Positions 17,996 to 27,724 of a DNA stretch of 58,974 bases are shown here, piece after piece (position 1 is the stretch's first letter; the number at the start of each line of letters is the position of its first letter). A program made the translations under genes and the position numbers. The notes below the pieces were generated by a model that searched no databases, was not told where the DNA came from, and saw nothing but the letters and a program-made list of their open reading frames with translations. Source of the DNA: an uncultured Paracoccaceae bacterium (GTDB lineage: Bacteria > Pseudomonadota > Alphaproteobacteria > Rhodobacterales > Rhodobacteraceae); assembly GCA_937983405.1 (NCBI GenBank), contig CALJZN010000018.1:1-58974 (forward strand). Direction: 5' to 3'.

Positions 17996-18969
17996 CGCGT
18001 GCGCCCCCCGACGCGCACGCGCGGGTCCAGCACGGAATAGAGGATGTCGACCAGCAGATTCAGCGTCACGAACATGACCACCACGAAGATCAGGTAGGCC
18101 ACGATCAGCGGCCGGTCGAGCACGGCGATGGCGTCGATCAGCATCTTGCCGACCCCCGGCCAGGAAAAGATGCTTTCCGTCACCACCGCGAAGGCGATGA
18201 CGCTTGCGAACTCCATCCCCAGCACGGTGACCACCGGGATGAGGATGTTCTTCATCGCGTGCACCCCGATCACCCGGCTTTCGCGGATGCCGTTGGCCCG
18301 GGCGAAGCGGATGTAGTCGGTGTGCAGCACCTCGCGCATGCCCGCCCGCGTCAGCCGGATCACCATCGACATCATGATCAGCGACAGCGTGAAGGACGGC
18401 ATCGCCAGATGCCGCAGCCCGTCGAGGGTGAGGAACGAGACGCGCACCCCCAGCACCTCGACCAGTTGCCCCCGCCCGATGGCCGGCAGCCAGCCCAGCC
18501 GGACCGAGAAGGTGAGAATCAGGATCAGCCCGATCCAGAAGATCGGGACCGAAAAGCCGAGCATCGAAAAGCCCATGATCGCTTTCGAGACGGGGCTGTC
18601 GGGCCGCAGCCCGGCATAGAGGCCCAGCGGCAACCCCGCCGCCAGCGCCAGCACCAGCGCCGCCGTGGCAAGCTCCAGCGTCGCCGGGAAGCGCTGCCAG
18701 ATCAGCGACATCGCCGGAACGCCGTGGGTGAACGACCGGCCCAAGTCGCCTTGCAGCAGGTTGCCGAGGAACAGCCAGTATTGTTCCCAGATCGGCCGGT
18801 CGAGCCCGAGGTTGGCGATGATGTCGTTCAGGCACTCGCGCGTGCATTCGGACGAGGCGAAGATGTAGACCGGATTGCCGATCACATGGACGCCGAAGAA
18901 CACCAGCAGCGTCATGACGAACAGGACAAGCACCGCCTGCGCCACGCGCCTGAGGATGAACTCGAGCAT
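17992..18969 (-). CDS. ABC transporter permease (DppB/OppB-like)
   Basis: 325 residues, six predicted membrane segments. The N-terminus (FILRRVAQAVLVLFVMTLLVFF), the loop LDRPIWEQYWLFLGNLLQGDLGRS (only part shown here: QYWLFLGNLLQGDLGRS) and the EAA-loop region YIRFARANGIRESRVIG identify the DppB family. The first loop has a small insertion with two cysteines (ASSECTRECLND) that is longer than in classical DppB. It starts 32 bp downstream of the binding-protein gene in the same operon. Confidence 0.92.
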   Translation of the reverse strand: MLEFILRRVAQAVLVLFVMTLLVFFGVHVIGNPVYIFASSECTRECLNDIIANLGLDRPIWEQYWLFLGNLLQGDLGRSFTHGVPAMSLIWQRFPATLELATAALVLALAAGLPLGLYAGLRPDSPVSKAIMGFSMLGFSVPIFWIGLILILTFSVRLGWLPAIGRGQLVEVLGVRVSFLTLDGLRHLAMPSFTLSLIMMSMVIRLTRAGMREVLHTDYIRFARANGIRESRVIGVHAMKNILIPVVTVLGMEFASVIAFAVVTESIFSWPGVGKMLIDAIAVLDRPLIVAYLIFVVVMFVTLNLLVDILYSVLDPRVRVGGRTR

Positions 18970-19001
18970 CGGCCCTCCGCCTCGTCCGTTGTCTCAGGCC
19001 G

Positions 19002-20609
19002 TCACCGGACGCGCCGCACTTCCCAGGCAAGCGTGCGCTCGTTGGTCCGCGGGGTATGCTCGAGGCTGGCCTTCATCGCCCATTTGTTGACCTGGAAGTG
19101 GATCGGGATGAAGGCGTAGTCCTCCATCCCCAGCCGCGTCGCCTGCTGCAGCAGCGCCAGGCGCTCGGTTCGGTCGATGGTCTGCTTGGCCCTGATCGAC
19201 AGCGCGTCGATCAGGACGTTGGAGTAGCGGCCGAAGTTGCCGTTCCCGCCGCCCGTCGCCGCGTTGTAGGTTTCCAGGATGCCCGAGACGGTATAGGTCG
19301 CCTCGCCCGCCACCGTGCCCCAGCCGGTCAGCGCGACCGAGAACTTGGGCATGTCGAAGCCGGGGAAGGTTTCCGGGCCGCCGCGGATCAACTCCGAGAA
19401 GAAGATGTTGCGCGGCATGGTGTCGACCTCGGTGCGGATCCCGACGCGGGTCCACATCTGCGCGATCGTCTCGACGATGCGCGCGTCGTTGATGTAGCGG
19501 TCGTTCGGGCCCTGGAACGTCACCCGGAAACCGTCGGGGTAGCCGGCCGCGGCCAGCAGGCGCCGCGCCTCGTCGGGGTTGAAGGCGTCGGGCTGCAGGT
19601 CGTCGACGTAGCCGAAGAACCCCGGCGGCACGATGTTGCGCGTGGGCTCCGAGGCGCCGCCCATGATCCGGTCGCGGATGGCGTTGCGGTCGATGGCGAG
19701 GCTCATCGCCTTGCGCACGCGCCAGTCGCGCAGCGGGCTGGGGAAGAGCACGTTGCCCGCATTGTCGGTGACGAAGGGCTCGCGGCTCTTGTTGCCGAGG
19801 ATGACATAGATCAGCCGGTCGGACGGGATCGTCGAGACGCGGAAGTCCGGGTTGGCCTCGAGCTGCGGCAGGTCCACCGTGGGCGGATAGTCGATGATGT
19901 CCACATCGCCGTTCAGCAGCGCGGCCAGCCGCGCCGCATCCTGCCCCACGGGGCGGAACACCACCCGGTCCCAGCCCGGATCGCCGCCCCACCAGTTGGG
20001 GTTGCGCACCACGCTGATGCGGTTCCCGGGCGAGAACTCCTCGAACATGAAGGGGCCGGTGCCGACGGCGGCCTTGCCCGAGTTGAAGTCGACCGAAGGG
20101 GTCACGCCGCGGGCGACATGCGCGGCCACGATCGGCACCATGGCAAGGTCCTCGGCCACGGTCGGATAGGGCCCGTTGGTGAGCACATGCACCGTCAGGT
20201 CGTCGATCTTGACCCATCTCTTGCCGCCCTTGGCCAGCGTGAAGGCCGGGCTCGCGGGCGCGCCGGCGATGCCGGCGGCCAGCCGGTCGAACGAGAAGAT
20301 CACGTCGTCGGCGGTGAAGGGCGCGCCGTCGTGCCAGGTCACGCCCGGCCGCAGCCTGAACTCCCAGGTCGTGGCGTCCAGCGGCTGCCAGGACACCGCG
20401 AGGCCCGGCACGGGCTGCGAGGCGGGGTCGAGGTCCACCAGATGCTCGAAGATGTGCTCCTGAACCTGGAGGTCTGCGGAGAGCTGGGTCCAGTGCGGAT
20501 CGAGCGACGCCGCTTCGGACCGCACGCCGATCGTCAGCACGGTCTGGGCCGCGGCGGGTGCCGCCGCCAGGAATGCCGCCGCCAGCAGGGCAAGGCCAAG
20601 TCTGATCAC
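19002..20609 (-). CDS. ABC transporter substrate-binding protein, family 5 (peptide-type)
   Basis: 535 residues from GTG 20609, chosen because GGAGG lies 7 bp upstream; an ATG at 20642 would sit before that ribosome site. A signal peptide ends at AAPAAAAQ or close by. The mature start TVLTIGVRSEAASLDPHW, then VPGLAVSWQPLDATTWEFRL and GVTWHDGAPFTADDVIFSFDR, are standard for SBP_bac_5 proteins. It is the first gene of the dipeptide-type ABC operon and has regulon site 1 about 74 bp upstream of its start. It probably captures a peptide, opine or similar amide in the periplasm. Confidence 0.93.
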   Translation of the reverse strand: MIRLGLALLAAAFLAAAPAAAQTVLTIGVRSEAASLDPHWTQLSADLQVQEHIFEHLVDLDPASQPVPGLAVSWQPLDATTWEFRLRPGVTWHDGAPFTADDVIFSFDRLAAGIAGAPASPAFTLAKGGKRWVKIDDLTVHVLTNGPYPTVAEDLAMVPIVAAHVARGVTPSVDFNSGKAAVGTGPFMFEEFSPGNRISVVRNPNWWGGDPGWDRVVFRPVGQDAARLAALLNGDVDIIDYPPTVDLPQLEANPDFRVSTIPSDRLIYVILGNKSREPFVTDNAGNVLFPSPLRDWRVRKAMSLAIDRNAIRDRIMGGASEPTRNIVPPGFFGYVDDLQPDAFNPDEARRLLAAAGYPDGFRVTFQGPNDRYINDARIVETIAQMWTRVGIRTEVDTMPRNIFFSELIRGGPETFPGFDMPKFSVALTGWGTVAGEATYTVSGILETYNAATGGGNGNFGRYSNVLIDALSIRAKQTIDRTERLALLQQATRLGMEDYAFIPIHFQVNKWAMKASLEHTPRTNERTLAWEVRRVR

Positions 20610-20682
20610 CTTCTTACCTCCATGTTGAGTTCCGACCGACATTCGTGCCCCCGCCCGCCCATGGCCGCCGGTCTGCGCTCGC

Positions 20683-20716
20683 GTTCACATGGCGCACAAA
20701 TGTTCTTATTTCAGTA
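20683..20716. promoter_or_regulatory. Putative regulon operator, site 1 (peptide ABC operon)
   Basis: Core GTTCACATGGCGCAC at 20683-20697 matches all 13 fixed positions of GTTCRCATNNCGCAC. A weaker copy, GTTCTTATTTCAGTA, starts 19 bp later at 20702, and ACAAATGT joins them. The A/T-rich word stands out in this GC-rich sequence. It lies just upstream of the binding-protein gene. The factor is probably the IclR protein at 33872; that is inference. Confidence 0.72.
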
Positions 20717-21826
20717 TGCGCGAAACTTGCGGTCTGTCCACCGGTTTCGCGTCGCCCGGCCGGCACGGGCCCGGCCCCTGCGCGGCGGCAGGGTGCGCCG
20801 GCCTTCCGGCGCCGGGCCGCTGTGCGCGAGGCTGCTGCGCGTTCGGGGCCGGCACGACGCCGGCGCGGACGGTTCCCGCTGTTCGGGCGCGAACCCTGCG
20901 GGCCCGCCGCGCTCGGATTGGCCGCCGCGGACGGGACAGGCTGCGGACGGGGCAGGCTGCGGACGGGGCAGGCCGCGGACGGGGCAGGCCGCGGACCGCC
21001 CGCCAACCCGCGGCGGCGACGGCATCGGCCCCGACCCGCCGCGGCCTTGCGCAGGGTCTGGCGGCGACGGGCGCAAAGGTCGGCTCCGGCCTGCCGCGGC
21101 GCTCCACCCCGGGGGTCCTCCCACCGCGACGCCGAAGCCCTCCCGCAGGGACCCCCCCCGTCAGCGCCGGTGTTCGGGCCGCGGGCATGCGCAGCGGGGG
21201 ATTTTCCGTGCCGGGTGCCCCCGGCAAGCGCCGACGCCCCGGCCAGACTGCGCCCCGACCCCCCGCAAGAGCCCGCCGCCATGACCGGGCCCGAACGCCT
21301 TGCCCTCGAGATGGGCCTCGACATCCCCGATGTCGACCGCGACGGCCGCGGCGGAACAGGCTGCGGCACGATGCAGCCGGTCCACCGCACGAAACGCCTT
21401 CTGCCCCTGCCGGGGCATGTCTGCCAGCGCGGGACCGAGGTGGCCCTGGCCGGCCGCCGCCGCGCCGACCCCATGGTGGAGCAGGGGCATGCCGCGCCCC
21501 GGCCGACGGCTGTCAACCTGCCGGGCCTCGTCCGTCCGGCGGCGGGGGCGCTCGACCGGGCGGCGCGCATCGCCCGCACCCTCGGCTGCGCCGTCTGCGC
21601 GCCCGGGGTCACCGAGGTCCACCGCGGCGCATCGGGCCTGCCGGACTGCCGGTCGGGCTGTTCGGGCCCGAGCGCGGCCTGGGCGGGCGGGCCACGGTCG
21701 GCGTCGTGGCGCCGGCCCGCGGCGCCTGCTTCGAGACCTGGGCAACGGTCGAGGTGGAGGGGCAGGGGGCGAACCCGGGGCGCCCCCGTCGGGGGGCGCC
21801 CCGGCCGGGGCCCGCCGGGCGGCGCC
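20717..21826. other. 1.1-kb stretch without a confident gene; possible decayed gene
   Basis: No recognisable protein covers this stretch between regulon site 1 and the TRAP operon end. It contains 16-bp tandem repeats (20927-20997), which shift frame and so argue against coding. In the right half (about 21281-21790) the plus strand reads protein-like in one frame to about 21650 (for example VNLPGLVRPAAGALDRAARI and TEVHRGASGLP) and then continues better in the next frame (VGLFGPERGLGGRATVGVV, then ACFETWATVEVEGQGA). This may be a gene remnant with a frameshift. I do not recognise the family, and GC-rich shadow reading is a real alternative. Confidence 0.35.
20927..20997. repeat. 16-bp tandem repeat, about 4.4 copies
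   Basis: Units GCGGACGGGACAGGCT, GCGGACGGGGCAGGCT and two copies of GCGGACGGGGCAGGCC are head to tail, then a partial GCGGACC. The period is not a multiple of three. It is flanked by further CCGC/GCGG-rich sequence with no gene. Confidence 0.9.
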
Positions 21827-22807
21827 TCAGCGCCCCATGAAATCCTGGAAGCGGGCGAGGTAGTGGGCCGCCTCCGGCTGATCCTTCAGGATCACCTCCC
21901 ACGACCTGCGCGCCCGCTCGGCGAAGGGGGCAAGGTCGGGCTCGTGGATCGTGACGCCCGCCGCCGCGGCCGTCACCAGGCCGTCGGCCGCCAGCCTGTC
22001 ATGGGCCGCGATGCCGATGTCGATCGCCTCGAGCGCGGCGGCCTGCACGAGCGCCTGCAGATCGGCCGGCAGCCCCTCCCAGAACGCCTTGGAGAGCACG
22101 AAGACCGTGGTCGATTGGTGCGCCTTGGTCAGGGTGTAGTGCCTGGCCACCTCGTGGAAGCGGTCGGCCACGAAGGCGTCGGGCGAGATCTCGAGCGCGT
22201 CCACGACGCGGTTCTGCAGCGCCATGAACACCTCGCCATAGGCCATCGGCGTGGGCTGGGTGCCCAGCGCGTTGTAGGCCTCGACGAAACCCGGGGTCGG
22301 CAGCACGCGGATCTTCAGCCCCTGCATGTCGTCCACCGAGGTGACGGGCGTCACGGAGGCCACCGAGCGTTCGTAGATCGAGCCGAAGCCAAGACCGTGC
22401 AGGTCGTAGGCGTCGAGCAGGTCGAGCATCTCGCGGCCCATCGGGCTTTGCAGGATCTCGTAGGCCTGTGCCTTCGCGTCGAAAAGATAGGGCAGCGACA
22501 GCACGCGGTAGGCCGGCACGATGGTCTCGAGCGTCGAGCCGCCGACCATCGCGCCCGCAAGGATGCCGGTGCGCATCGACTGGATCGCCCGGGTCTCGTT
22601 GCCGGCCTGGCCGCAGCACCGGATCTCGACCGCGATGCGGCCGCCCGACCGCTCTTCGACCAGTTCCTTGAAGCTGTTCAGGATCACCTGATAGGGGCTC
22701 TGGTCGCTCAGCACATGGGCGAGCGTCATCTCAATGGTCTGCGCCGGCGCCGGCGCGGCGATCAACGCGGCGGCCGCAACGCCGAGGAGACTGCGGGAAA
22801 CCTTCAT
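21827..22807 (-). CDS. TRAP transporter solute-binding protein, DctP family
   Basis: 326 residues with a signal peptide ending near AAPAPAQ. Start ATG 22807 has GGAGG about 9 bp upstream. The mature protein begins TIEMTLAHVLSDQSPYQ, then FKELVEERSGGRIAVEI, and has DMQGLKIRVLPTPGF and AYGEVFMALQNRVVDALE, the standard DctP landmarks. The conserved Arg in LKIRV usually contacts a ligand carboxylate, so a carboxylate-bearing solute is likely. It is the last gene of the Q-M-P operon, 24 bp after the large permease. Confidence 0.94.
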   Translation of the reverse strand: MKVSRSLLGVAAAALIAAPAPAQTIEMTLAHVLSDQSPYQVILNSFKELVEERSGGRIAVEIRCCGQAGNETRAIQSMRTGILAGAMVGGSTLETIVPAYRVLSLPYLFDAKAQAYEILQSPMGREMLDLLDAYDLHGLGFGSIYERSVASVTPVTSVDDMQGLKIRVLPTPGFVEAYNALGTQPTPMAYGEVFMALQNRVVDALEISPDAFVADRFHEVARHYTLTKAHQSTTVFVLSKAFWEGLPADLQALVQAAALEAIDIGIAAHDRLAADGLVTAAAAGVTIHEPDLAPFAERARRSWEVILKDQPEAAHYLARFQDFMGR

Positions 22808-22831
22808 GGGCCATTCCTCCGTTTTGGTCGG

Positions 22832-24106
22832 TTATCGGACGAGCGCCAGCGGAATTGCCGGCACATAGGTAAGGATCATCAGGTTGGCGAGCAGCACCGC
22901 CAGGAACACCGCGAGCGGCCGCATGAGCTGCTCCATGCTGATGCGGGCGACGCCGCAGGCGATGAACAGGTTGACCCCCACGGGCGGCGTCACCATGCCC
23001 ACCGCGAGGTTGACGATCATGATCAGCCCGAAATGCGTGGGGTCGATGCCGTAGACCCGCACCGCGATGGGGGCGAGGATGGGGGCCAGCACGATGATCG
23101 CCGCGAAGGTCTCCATGAACATGCCGACGACCAGCAGGAACAGGTTGACCAGCAAGAGGAACATCATCGGGTCGGCGGTGACCGTGGTCAGGAAGGCCCC
23201 GATCTGCTGCGGCGCGCGCAGAAGCTGCAGCGCAAAGGCGAACATCGCCGCGAAGGCGACGATGATCATGACGACCGAGGAGGTGACGGCAGCCCTGGCG
23301 AAGATGCCCGGCAGCTCGCGCAGCCCGATCTCGCGGTAGACGACGACGCCGAGAAACAGCGCATAGAACACCGCCACCACCGCCGCTTCGGTGGCGGTAA
23401 AGATGCCGCCGAAGATGCCGCCCAGGATAAGGACGGGCATGACCAGCGACAGGATCGCCCGGCGGAAGGCCGCCCAGACATCGCACAGCCACTGCCGCCC
23501 GGCGAAGGGCCGGCGCTCGCCATAGCCGCCGATCCACGACATCAGCACCGCGGTCAGGATCAGCGAGGCGCCGATCATCAGGCCCGGCAGGAACCCCGCG
23601 ATGAACAGGTCGGTGATGGAGATGCCGGTGATGACGCCGTAGAGGATCATCGCCGTGGACGGCGGGATGATGACGCCAAGCTCGCCCGAGGCGGCGACGG
23701 CGGCGGCGGCGAAGGGGCGTGGATACCTCTGTTTCTCCATCTCGGGGATCAGCATCGCGCCGACCGCCGCCGCCGTGGCCGCCGACGAGCCCGAGATGGT
23801 GGCGAACATCATCGAGGTCAGCACCACCGCCGCCGACAGCCCGCCCCGGATCCAGGAGACCAGCGCCGTGGCGAAGGCCACGAGGCGGGCGGCGATGCCG
23901 CCCGTCTGCATCAGCCGCCCGGCCAGGACATAGAGCGGCAGCGCCATCAGCGCGAAACTGTCGAGCGCCTCGAACACCACCTGCGGGATCGCGATGAGCG
24001 GGATGCGCCGCTCGAGCAGCGTCGGGATGGCGGCGATCCCCAGCGCCATGGCGATGGGCACCGAGACGGCGAACAGGCCCAGGAGGGTGAGGAGCAGCGC
24101 GACCAC
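22832..24106 (-). CDS. TRAP transporter large permease, DctM family
   Basis: 424 residues from GTG 24106, four bases after the DctQ stop. About twelve membrane segments with family landmarks: ALPLYVLAGRLMQTGGIA, MFATISGSSAATAAAVGAM, ASGELGVIIPPSTAMILYG, and the C-terminal GMVTPPVGVNLFIACGVA. Length is typical. It is the ion-coupled transport subunit of the DctPQM importer, working with the adjacent DctQ and DctP. Confidence 0.95.
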   Translation of the reverse strand: MVALLLTLLGLFAVSVPIAMALGIAAIPTLLERRIPLIAIPQVVFEALDSFALMALPLYVLAGRLMQTGGIAARLVAFATALVSWIRGGLSAAVVLTSMMFATISGSSAATAAAVGAMLIPEMEKQRYPRPFAAAAVAASGELGVIIPPSTAMILYGVITGISITDLFIAGFLPGLMIGASLILTAVLMSWIGGYGERRPFAGRQWLCDVWAAFRRAILSLVMPVLILGGIFGGIFTATEAAVVAVFYALFLGVVVYREIGLRELPGIFARAAVTSSVVMIIVAFAAMFAFALQLLRAPQQIGAFLTTVTADPMMFLLLVNLFLLVVGMFMETFAAIIVLAPILAPIAVRVYGIDPTHFGLIMIVNLAVGMVTPPVGVNLFIACGVARISMEQLMRPLAVFLAVLLANLMILTYVPAIPLALVR

Positions 24107-24110
24107 GGCC

Positions 24111-24638
24111 TCAGTCCTGCGGCGCGTGGTCGGCGGCAAAGCGCAGGTCGCGGCCTTCCAGGATCGTTTCGACCACAAGCGCGACCGAGTTCCAGATCAT
24201 CAGCGCCGCACCCGCGGGCATCGCCCAGTAGACCCAGGTCTTGCGGATGGTCATCACCGGGCTGGTCTCGGCCCGCCCGAGCTCGACGAACTGGAGGCCG
24301 ACATGGACGAGCAGGGCAAAGAAGCCGATGGTCAGGGCCGTGACCCCGTAGCGCAGCGGCACGCCGGCGAGCGCGGGCAGCTTGCGGATGAGGAACTCCA
24401 GCGCGATCATCCGGGCATGGCGCACGCCGATCCCGGCGCCGAGGAAGACGATCCAGATCAGCGTGTAGCGCGCAAGCTCCTCGGTCCAGGGGGCCGAGAG
24501 GTTCAGGCCCGCGGCGGTGAGCACGAAGCGCACGATCACCTGCCACATGACCGCGCCGGCGACGACCGCAAGCAGCAGCCCGACGACCAGCGTCAGCACC
24601 GCATTGGCGGCGTCGGTCGCACGCAGAAACAGCCTCAC
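24111..24638 (-). CDS. TRAP transporter small permease, DctQ family
   Basis: 175 residues from GTG 24638, with GGAGG seven bases upstream. Four membrane helices with the DctQ pattern: VMWQVIVRFVLTAAG, the W-T-E-E-L-A-R motif in PWTEELARYTLIWIVFLGAG, then GVRHARMIALEF. It is the first gene of the DctQ-DctM-DctP operon and has regulon site 2 about 90 bp upstream of its start. It is the membrane-anchoring small subunit of the importer. Confidence 0.94.
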   Translation of the reverse strand: MRLFLRATDAANAVLTLVVGLLLAVVAGAVMWQVIVRFVLTAAGLNLSAPWTEELARYTLIWIVFLGAGIGVRHARMIALEFLIRKLPALAGVPLRYGVTALTIGFFALLVHVGLQFVELGRAETSPVMTIRKTWVYWAMPAGAALMIWNSVALVVETILEGRDLRFAADHAPQD

Positions 24639-24726
24639 CCCGTGACCTCCCCTGTCCCCCGGGTCTCTGCGCCCGCGGTTTGCCAGACCTTGCGCCAGCC
24701 GCGGCCTGTGCGCAAGATGAATTCTT

Positions 24727-24741
24727 GTCCGCTATCCGCAC
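24727..24741. promoter_or_regulatory. Putative regulon operator, site 2 (TRAP operon)
   Basis: GTCCGCTATCCGCAC matches 10 of 13 fixed positions of GTTCRCATNNCGCAC and is followed by AAAT as in site 1. Only a fragment (GTGCGCAA at 24708) stands at the minus-19 offset. It lies between the 3' end of the deacetylase gene (24754) and the dctQ-type start (24638), so it can only serve the TRAP operon. Confidence 0.55.
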
Positions 24742-24753
24742 AAATCCCGCGGA

Positions 24754-25647
24754 TCAGCCGTCGCGGTGCCGCCAGACCCAATCCGCCAGATCGGCATGTG
24801 TGCAGCACCAGACCGGGCCGCGCGCGCGGGCATGGGACAGCAGCGCGTCGAGGATCCAGATGCGCGAGCGGTAGCCGATGACAAAGGGGTGGCAGACAAG
24901 CTGGAACACGCCCCCCGCGTCGAAGGCCGCATCGAACTCGCGGCGGAAGATGTCGAAGACGGCCTCGGGCGGCGTCCAGGGCCGGGTCGGCGGATCGCGG
25001 TTGAAAAGCAGATAGACCGCATCGTCGCGCGACCAGTCCACGGGGATCTCCACCACCCCGGTGGGGCGGCCGCGGCAGACAAGCTCGTAGGGCTCGTCGT
25101 CGGCCATCAGGCTTGAGTCATAGGCAAAGCCCAGTTCCGCCACCAGTTCGGCGGTGTGGGCCGAAAGATCCCAGTTGGCGGCGCGGTGGCCCGCGGGGCA
25201 GATGCCCGTCATCGCCTGAAGCGCGTCGCGGGCGCGCAGCATCAGGTCGCGCTCGGTGGCGCGGTCGAGCCGCGAGGTGTTCTCGTGGATCCAGCCGTGC
25301 ACGCCGATCTCGTGCCCCGCCCCGACGATCGGGCGCAGCGCGGCCGGGTCGATCAGCCCGGCCACCGCCGGCACGAAGAAGGTGGCGCGCGCGCCGTGGC
25401 GCGCCAGCACCTCGAGCACCCGCGGCACCCCCCGGCGCCGCCCGAACTCGCCCCAGGCGAGCCGTCCGATGGCGGCGCGGCCGGCGCCCATCTCGAAGGT
25501 CTCGTGATCGGCATCGAACGACAGCGCCACGGCGCAGCGCGCCCCGCCCGGCCAGTGCCCGGGCACCAGACGCCGGCCGGCCCGGACAAGGTTCACCCGG
25601 GCGCGCCATTCGGAGTCGGGGGTTTCCCAGGGGCGCTCGGCGTTCAT
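24754..25647 (-). CDS. Polysaccharide deacetylase (CE4)-family protein, cytoplasmic
   Basis: 297 residues from an ATG overlapping the upstream stop (ATGA). NodB-homology landmarks are present: the metal/catalytic Asp pair in SFDADHE, the HxxxxH-type [13 protein letters not shown], and [10 protein letters not shown], with a later CHPFVIG. There is no signal peptide or anchor, so it is cytoplasmic and unlikely to act on cell-wall glycan. Family members of this type include allantoinase-like and cyclic-imide-hydrolysing enzymes. It is the last gene of the nine-gene operon, behind a class III aminotransferase, so hydrolysis of an amide or imide of an imported small molecule is more plausible. Confidence 0.85.
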   Translation of the reverse strand: MNAERPWETPDSEWRARVNLVRAGRRLVPGHWPGGARCAVALSFDADHETFEMGAGRAAIGRLAWGEFGRRRGVPRVLEVLARHGARATFFVPAVAGLIDPAALRPIVGAGHEIGVHGWIHENTSRLDRATERDLMLRARDALQAMTGICPAGHRAANWDLSAHTAELVAELGFAYDSSLMADDEPYELVCRGRPTGVVEIPVDWSRDDAVYLLFNRDPPTRPWTPPEAVFDIFRREFDAAFDAGGVFQLVCHPFVIGYRSRIWILDALLSHARARGPVWCCTHADLADWVWRHRDG

Positions 25648-27029
25648 GCGGGCAGCACCTCGCGCACCGCCTCGCCCAGCGCGCCCGCCACGATGTCGGC
25701 CTCGGCCCGCGTCAGGCACAGCGGCGGCGCGAAGCCCAGGATGTCGCCCTCGGGCATCACCCGCGCGATGACCCCGCGGCGCAGCATCGCCGCCGCGACC
25801 TTGCCCGAGACCTGCGCCGGCGGATCGTACCAGACCCGCGCGCCGGGGTCGGCCATGAACTCCACCGCCCCCAGAAGGCCCACGCCCCGCACCTCGGCCA
25901 CGTTGGGATGCCCCGCCACCGCCGCGCGCAGCGCATCCAGCAGGTAGGGGCCGACCTCGGCGGCGTTCTGCACCAGGCCAAGCTGGTCGATCAGCCCCAG
26001 CGTCGCCACCCCGGCCGCGGCGCTGACCGGGTGGGCGGAATAGGTCCAGCCGTGGCCGAGCACGCCATGCGCGTCCGAACCCGCCATCAGCACGTCGAAC
26101 ACGCGCTGCGAGAGGATCGAGCCCGACAGCGGCGCATAGGCGCTGGTCAGGCCCTTGGCGATGGTCATGAAGTCGGCGCGGATCCCGTAGGTCTCGGCCC
26201 CGAACATCCGGCCCGTCCGGCCGAAGCCCGTCACCACCTCGTCGGCGATGAGCAGGATCTCGTGGCGGTCGAGCACCGCCTGCACCCTGTCCCAGTAGCC
26301 GGCGGGGGGCGGCGCCAGCCCGCCGGTGCCCATGGCGGGCTCGCCGATGAAGGCGGCGATGGTCTCGGGCCCCTCGGCCGCGATCATCGCCTCCAGCCGT
26401 TCCACCAGCCAGTCGGTGAACTGCGCCTCGTCCATCCCCGCCTCGGGCCGGCGCAGCCAGATCGCGGGGTCGGTGTGCAGGAAGCCCGGCAGCGGCAGGC
26501 CGAAGCGCGCGTGGTAGAGCCTGAGGCCGGTGAGCGAGCCCGAGACGATGCCCGAGCCGTGATAGCCGCGCCAGCGGCTGATGATCTTGCGCCGCTGCGG
26601 CTGGCCCTTCAGCGCCCAGTAGTGCCAGGCGAGCTTGACGTTGGTCTCGTTCGCGTCCGACCCCGACAGGCCGAAGTAGACCCGCGCCATGTGGTCGGGC
26701 GCGCGGTCCATGATCATCTTGGCCAGCCGGATCGCGGGTTCGTTGCCGTGGGCGTTGAAGCTGTGGAAGAAGGCCAGCTTGTGCGCCTGTTCGGCGATGG
26801 CCTCGGCAATCTCGGTGCGGCCGTAGCCGGCGTTCACGCAGTAGAGCGCGGCGAAGGCGTCGAGCAGGCGGTTGCCGTCGCGGTCGGTGATGTAGACCCC
26901 CTCGCCGCCGGTGACGATGCGGCCGGGCAGGTCGCCGCGGGCGAAGTTGGCGGTGTGGGTGGTGGGGTGCAAGAGGCTCTCGCGGTCCCACAGCGCGAGG
27001 TCGTCGTTGATGCGGGAATCGGCGCTCAT
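25644..27029 (-). CDS. Class III aminotransferase (PLP-dependent)
   Basis: 461 residues; ATG 27029 overlaps the SDR stop (ATGA). Class III landmarks: [36 protein letters not shown], the PLP-binding Asp in [15 protein letters not shown], and the Schiff-base Lys in [15 protein letters not shown]. The N-terminus ([15 protein letters not shown]) is typical of omega-amino acid/pyruvate aminotransferases such as those for taurine, beta-alanine or putrescine. It sits in the sugar-ABC operon between an SDR and a deacetylase. It probably moves an amino group between pyruvate and an aldehyde or keto intermediate; the direction is unknown. Confidence 0.92.
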   Translation of the reverse strand: MSADSRINDDLALWDRESLLHPTTHTANFARGDLPGRIVTGGEGVYITDRDGNRLLDAFAALYCVNAGYGRTEIAEAIAEQAHKLAFFHSFNAHGNEPAIRLAKMIMDRAPDHMARVYFGLSGSDANETNVKLAWHYWALKGQPQRRKIISRWRGYHGSGIVSGSLTGLRLYHARFGLPLPGFLHTDPAIWLRRPEAGMDEAQFTDWLVERLEAMIAAEGPETIAAFIGEPAMGTGGLAPPPAGYWDRVQAVLDRHEILLIADEVVTGFGRTGRMFGAETYGIRADFMTIAKGLTSAYAPLSGSILSQRVFDVLMAGSDAHGVLGHGWTYSAHPVSAAAGVATLGLIDQLGLVQNAAEVGPYLLDALRAAVAGHPNVAEVRGVGLLGAVEFMADPGARVWYDPPAQVSGKVAAAMLRRGVIARVMPEGDILGFAPPLCLTRAEADIVAGALGEAVREVLPA

Positions 27030-27724
27030 ATCAGGCTCTCCAGCCGCGTGTTGGCGATGAACTCGGGGACGCTCGCCTGGTTGGGCAGGCTCAGGACAAA
27101 GGCGACCATGGCCGCCACCGTCTCGGGGCGCAGCCGGTCGGCCTTGGGCGTGACGCCGGGCAGCCCGTCGATCATGCCGGTGTCGATGGCGCCGGTGCAG
27201 ATGGCGGTGGCGCGCACCCCGTCCTCCCAGCCGGCGAAGCGCACCGCCTGGGTCATGGCCAGCAGCGCGTGCTTGGACATGGTGTAGCCCACCGACACCC
27301 CGGCGCGGTAGCGCTTGGCATCGGTCGAGGCGATGTTGACGACGCGGCCCTGCCCGGCCCGGCGCAGATGCGGCAGCGCCAGCCGGATCAGCCGGAACGG
27401 CGCCTTGACGTTCACCGCCCACAGCGCATCGAGGTCCTCCTCGGACCCCTGCTCGAAATCCACCACCCGCAGGATGCCCGCGTTGTTGATCAGCGCATCG
27501 AGCCGGCCGAAGCGCGCCAGCGTGCCCTCGACCCACGGCGCGGCGGCGGCGGGGTCGGTCGCCTCGAAGCGGAAGGCGGCCACCCGGTCGCCCGCATCGG
27601 CAAAGCGCCGCGCCTGCGCCGGGTCGCGCAGGCCCAGCGACAGCGTCCAGCCCTCGGCCAGAAGCCGCTCGGCGATGGCCGCGCCAAGGCCGCGGCCCGC
27701 GCCCGAGACCATCGCCACCTTCAT
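27026..27724 (-). CDS. Short-chain dehydrogenase/reductase
   Basis: 232 residues from ATG 27724, which overlaps the preceding stop by one base. Rossmann Gly motif GAGRGLG near the start, NNAG at about 80, catalytic Ser in [10 protein letters not shown] and the YTMSK tetrad. Length is a little short but complete. It follows a second, atypical SDR in the same operon and precedes the aminotransferase. It probably oxidises or reduces a hydroxyl of the pathway intermediate with NAD(P). Confidence 0.9.
   Translation of the reverse strand: MKVAMVSGAGRGLGAAIAERLLAEGWTLSLGLRDPAQARRFADAGDRVAAFRFEATDPAAAAPWVEGTLARFGRLDALINNAGILRVVDFEQGSEEDLDALWAVNVKAPFRLIRLALPHLRRAGQGRVVNIASTDAKRYRAGVSVGYTMSKHALLAMTQAVRFAGWEDGVRATAICTGAIDTGMIDGLPGVTPKADRLRPETVAAMVAFVLSLPNQASVPEFIANTRLESLI

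Noticed and set aside
20645-24343. Plus-strand open frame of over 1200 codons across the TRAP genes
   Set aside because: It runs antisense to dctP, dctM and dctQ homologues with intact motifs and has composition typical of an antisense shadow; it also crosses the 16-bp repeats.
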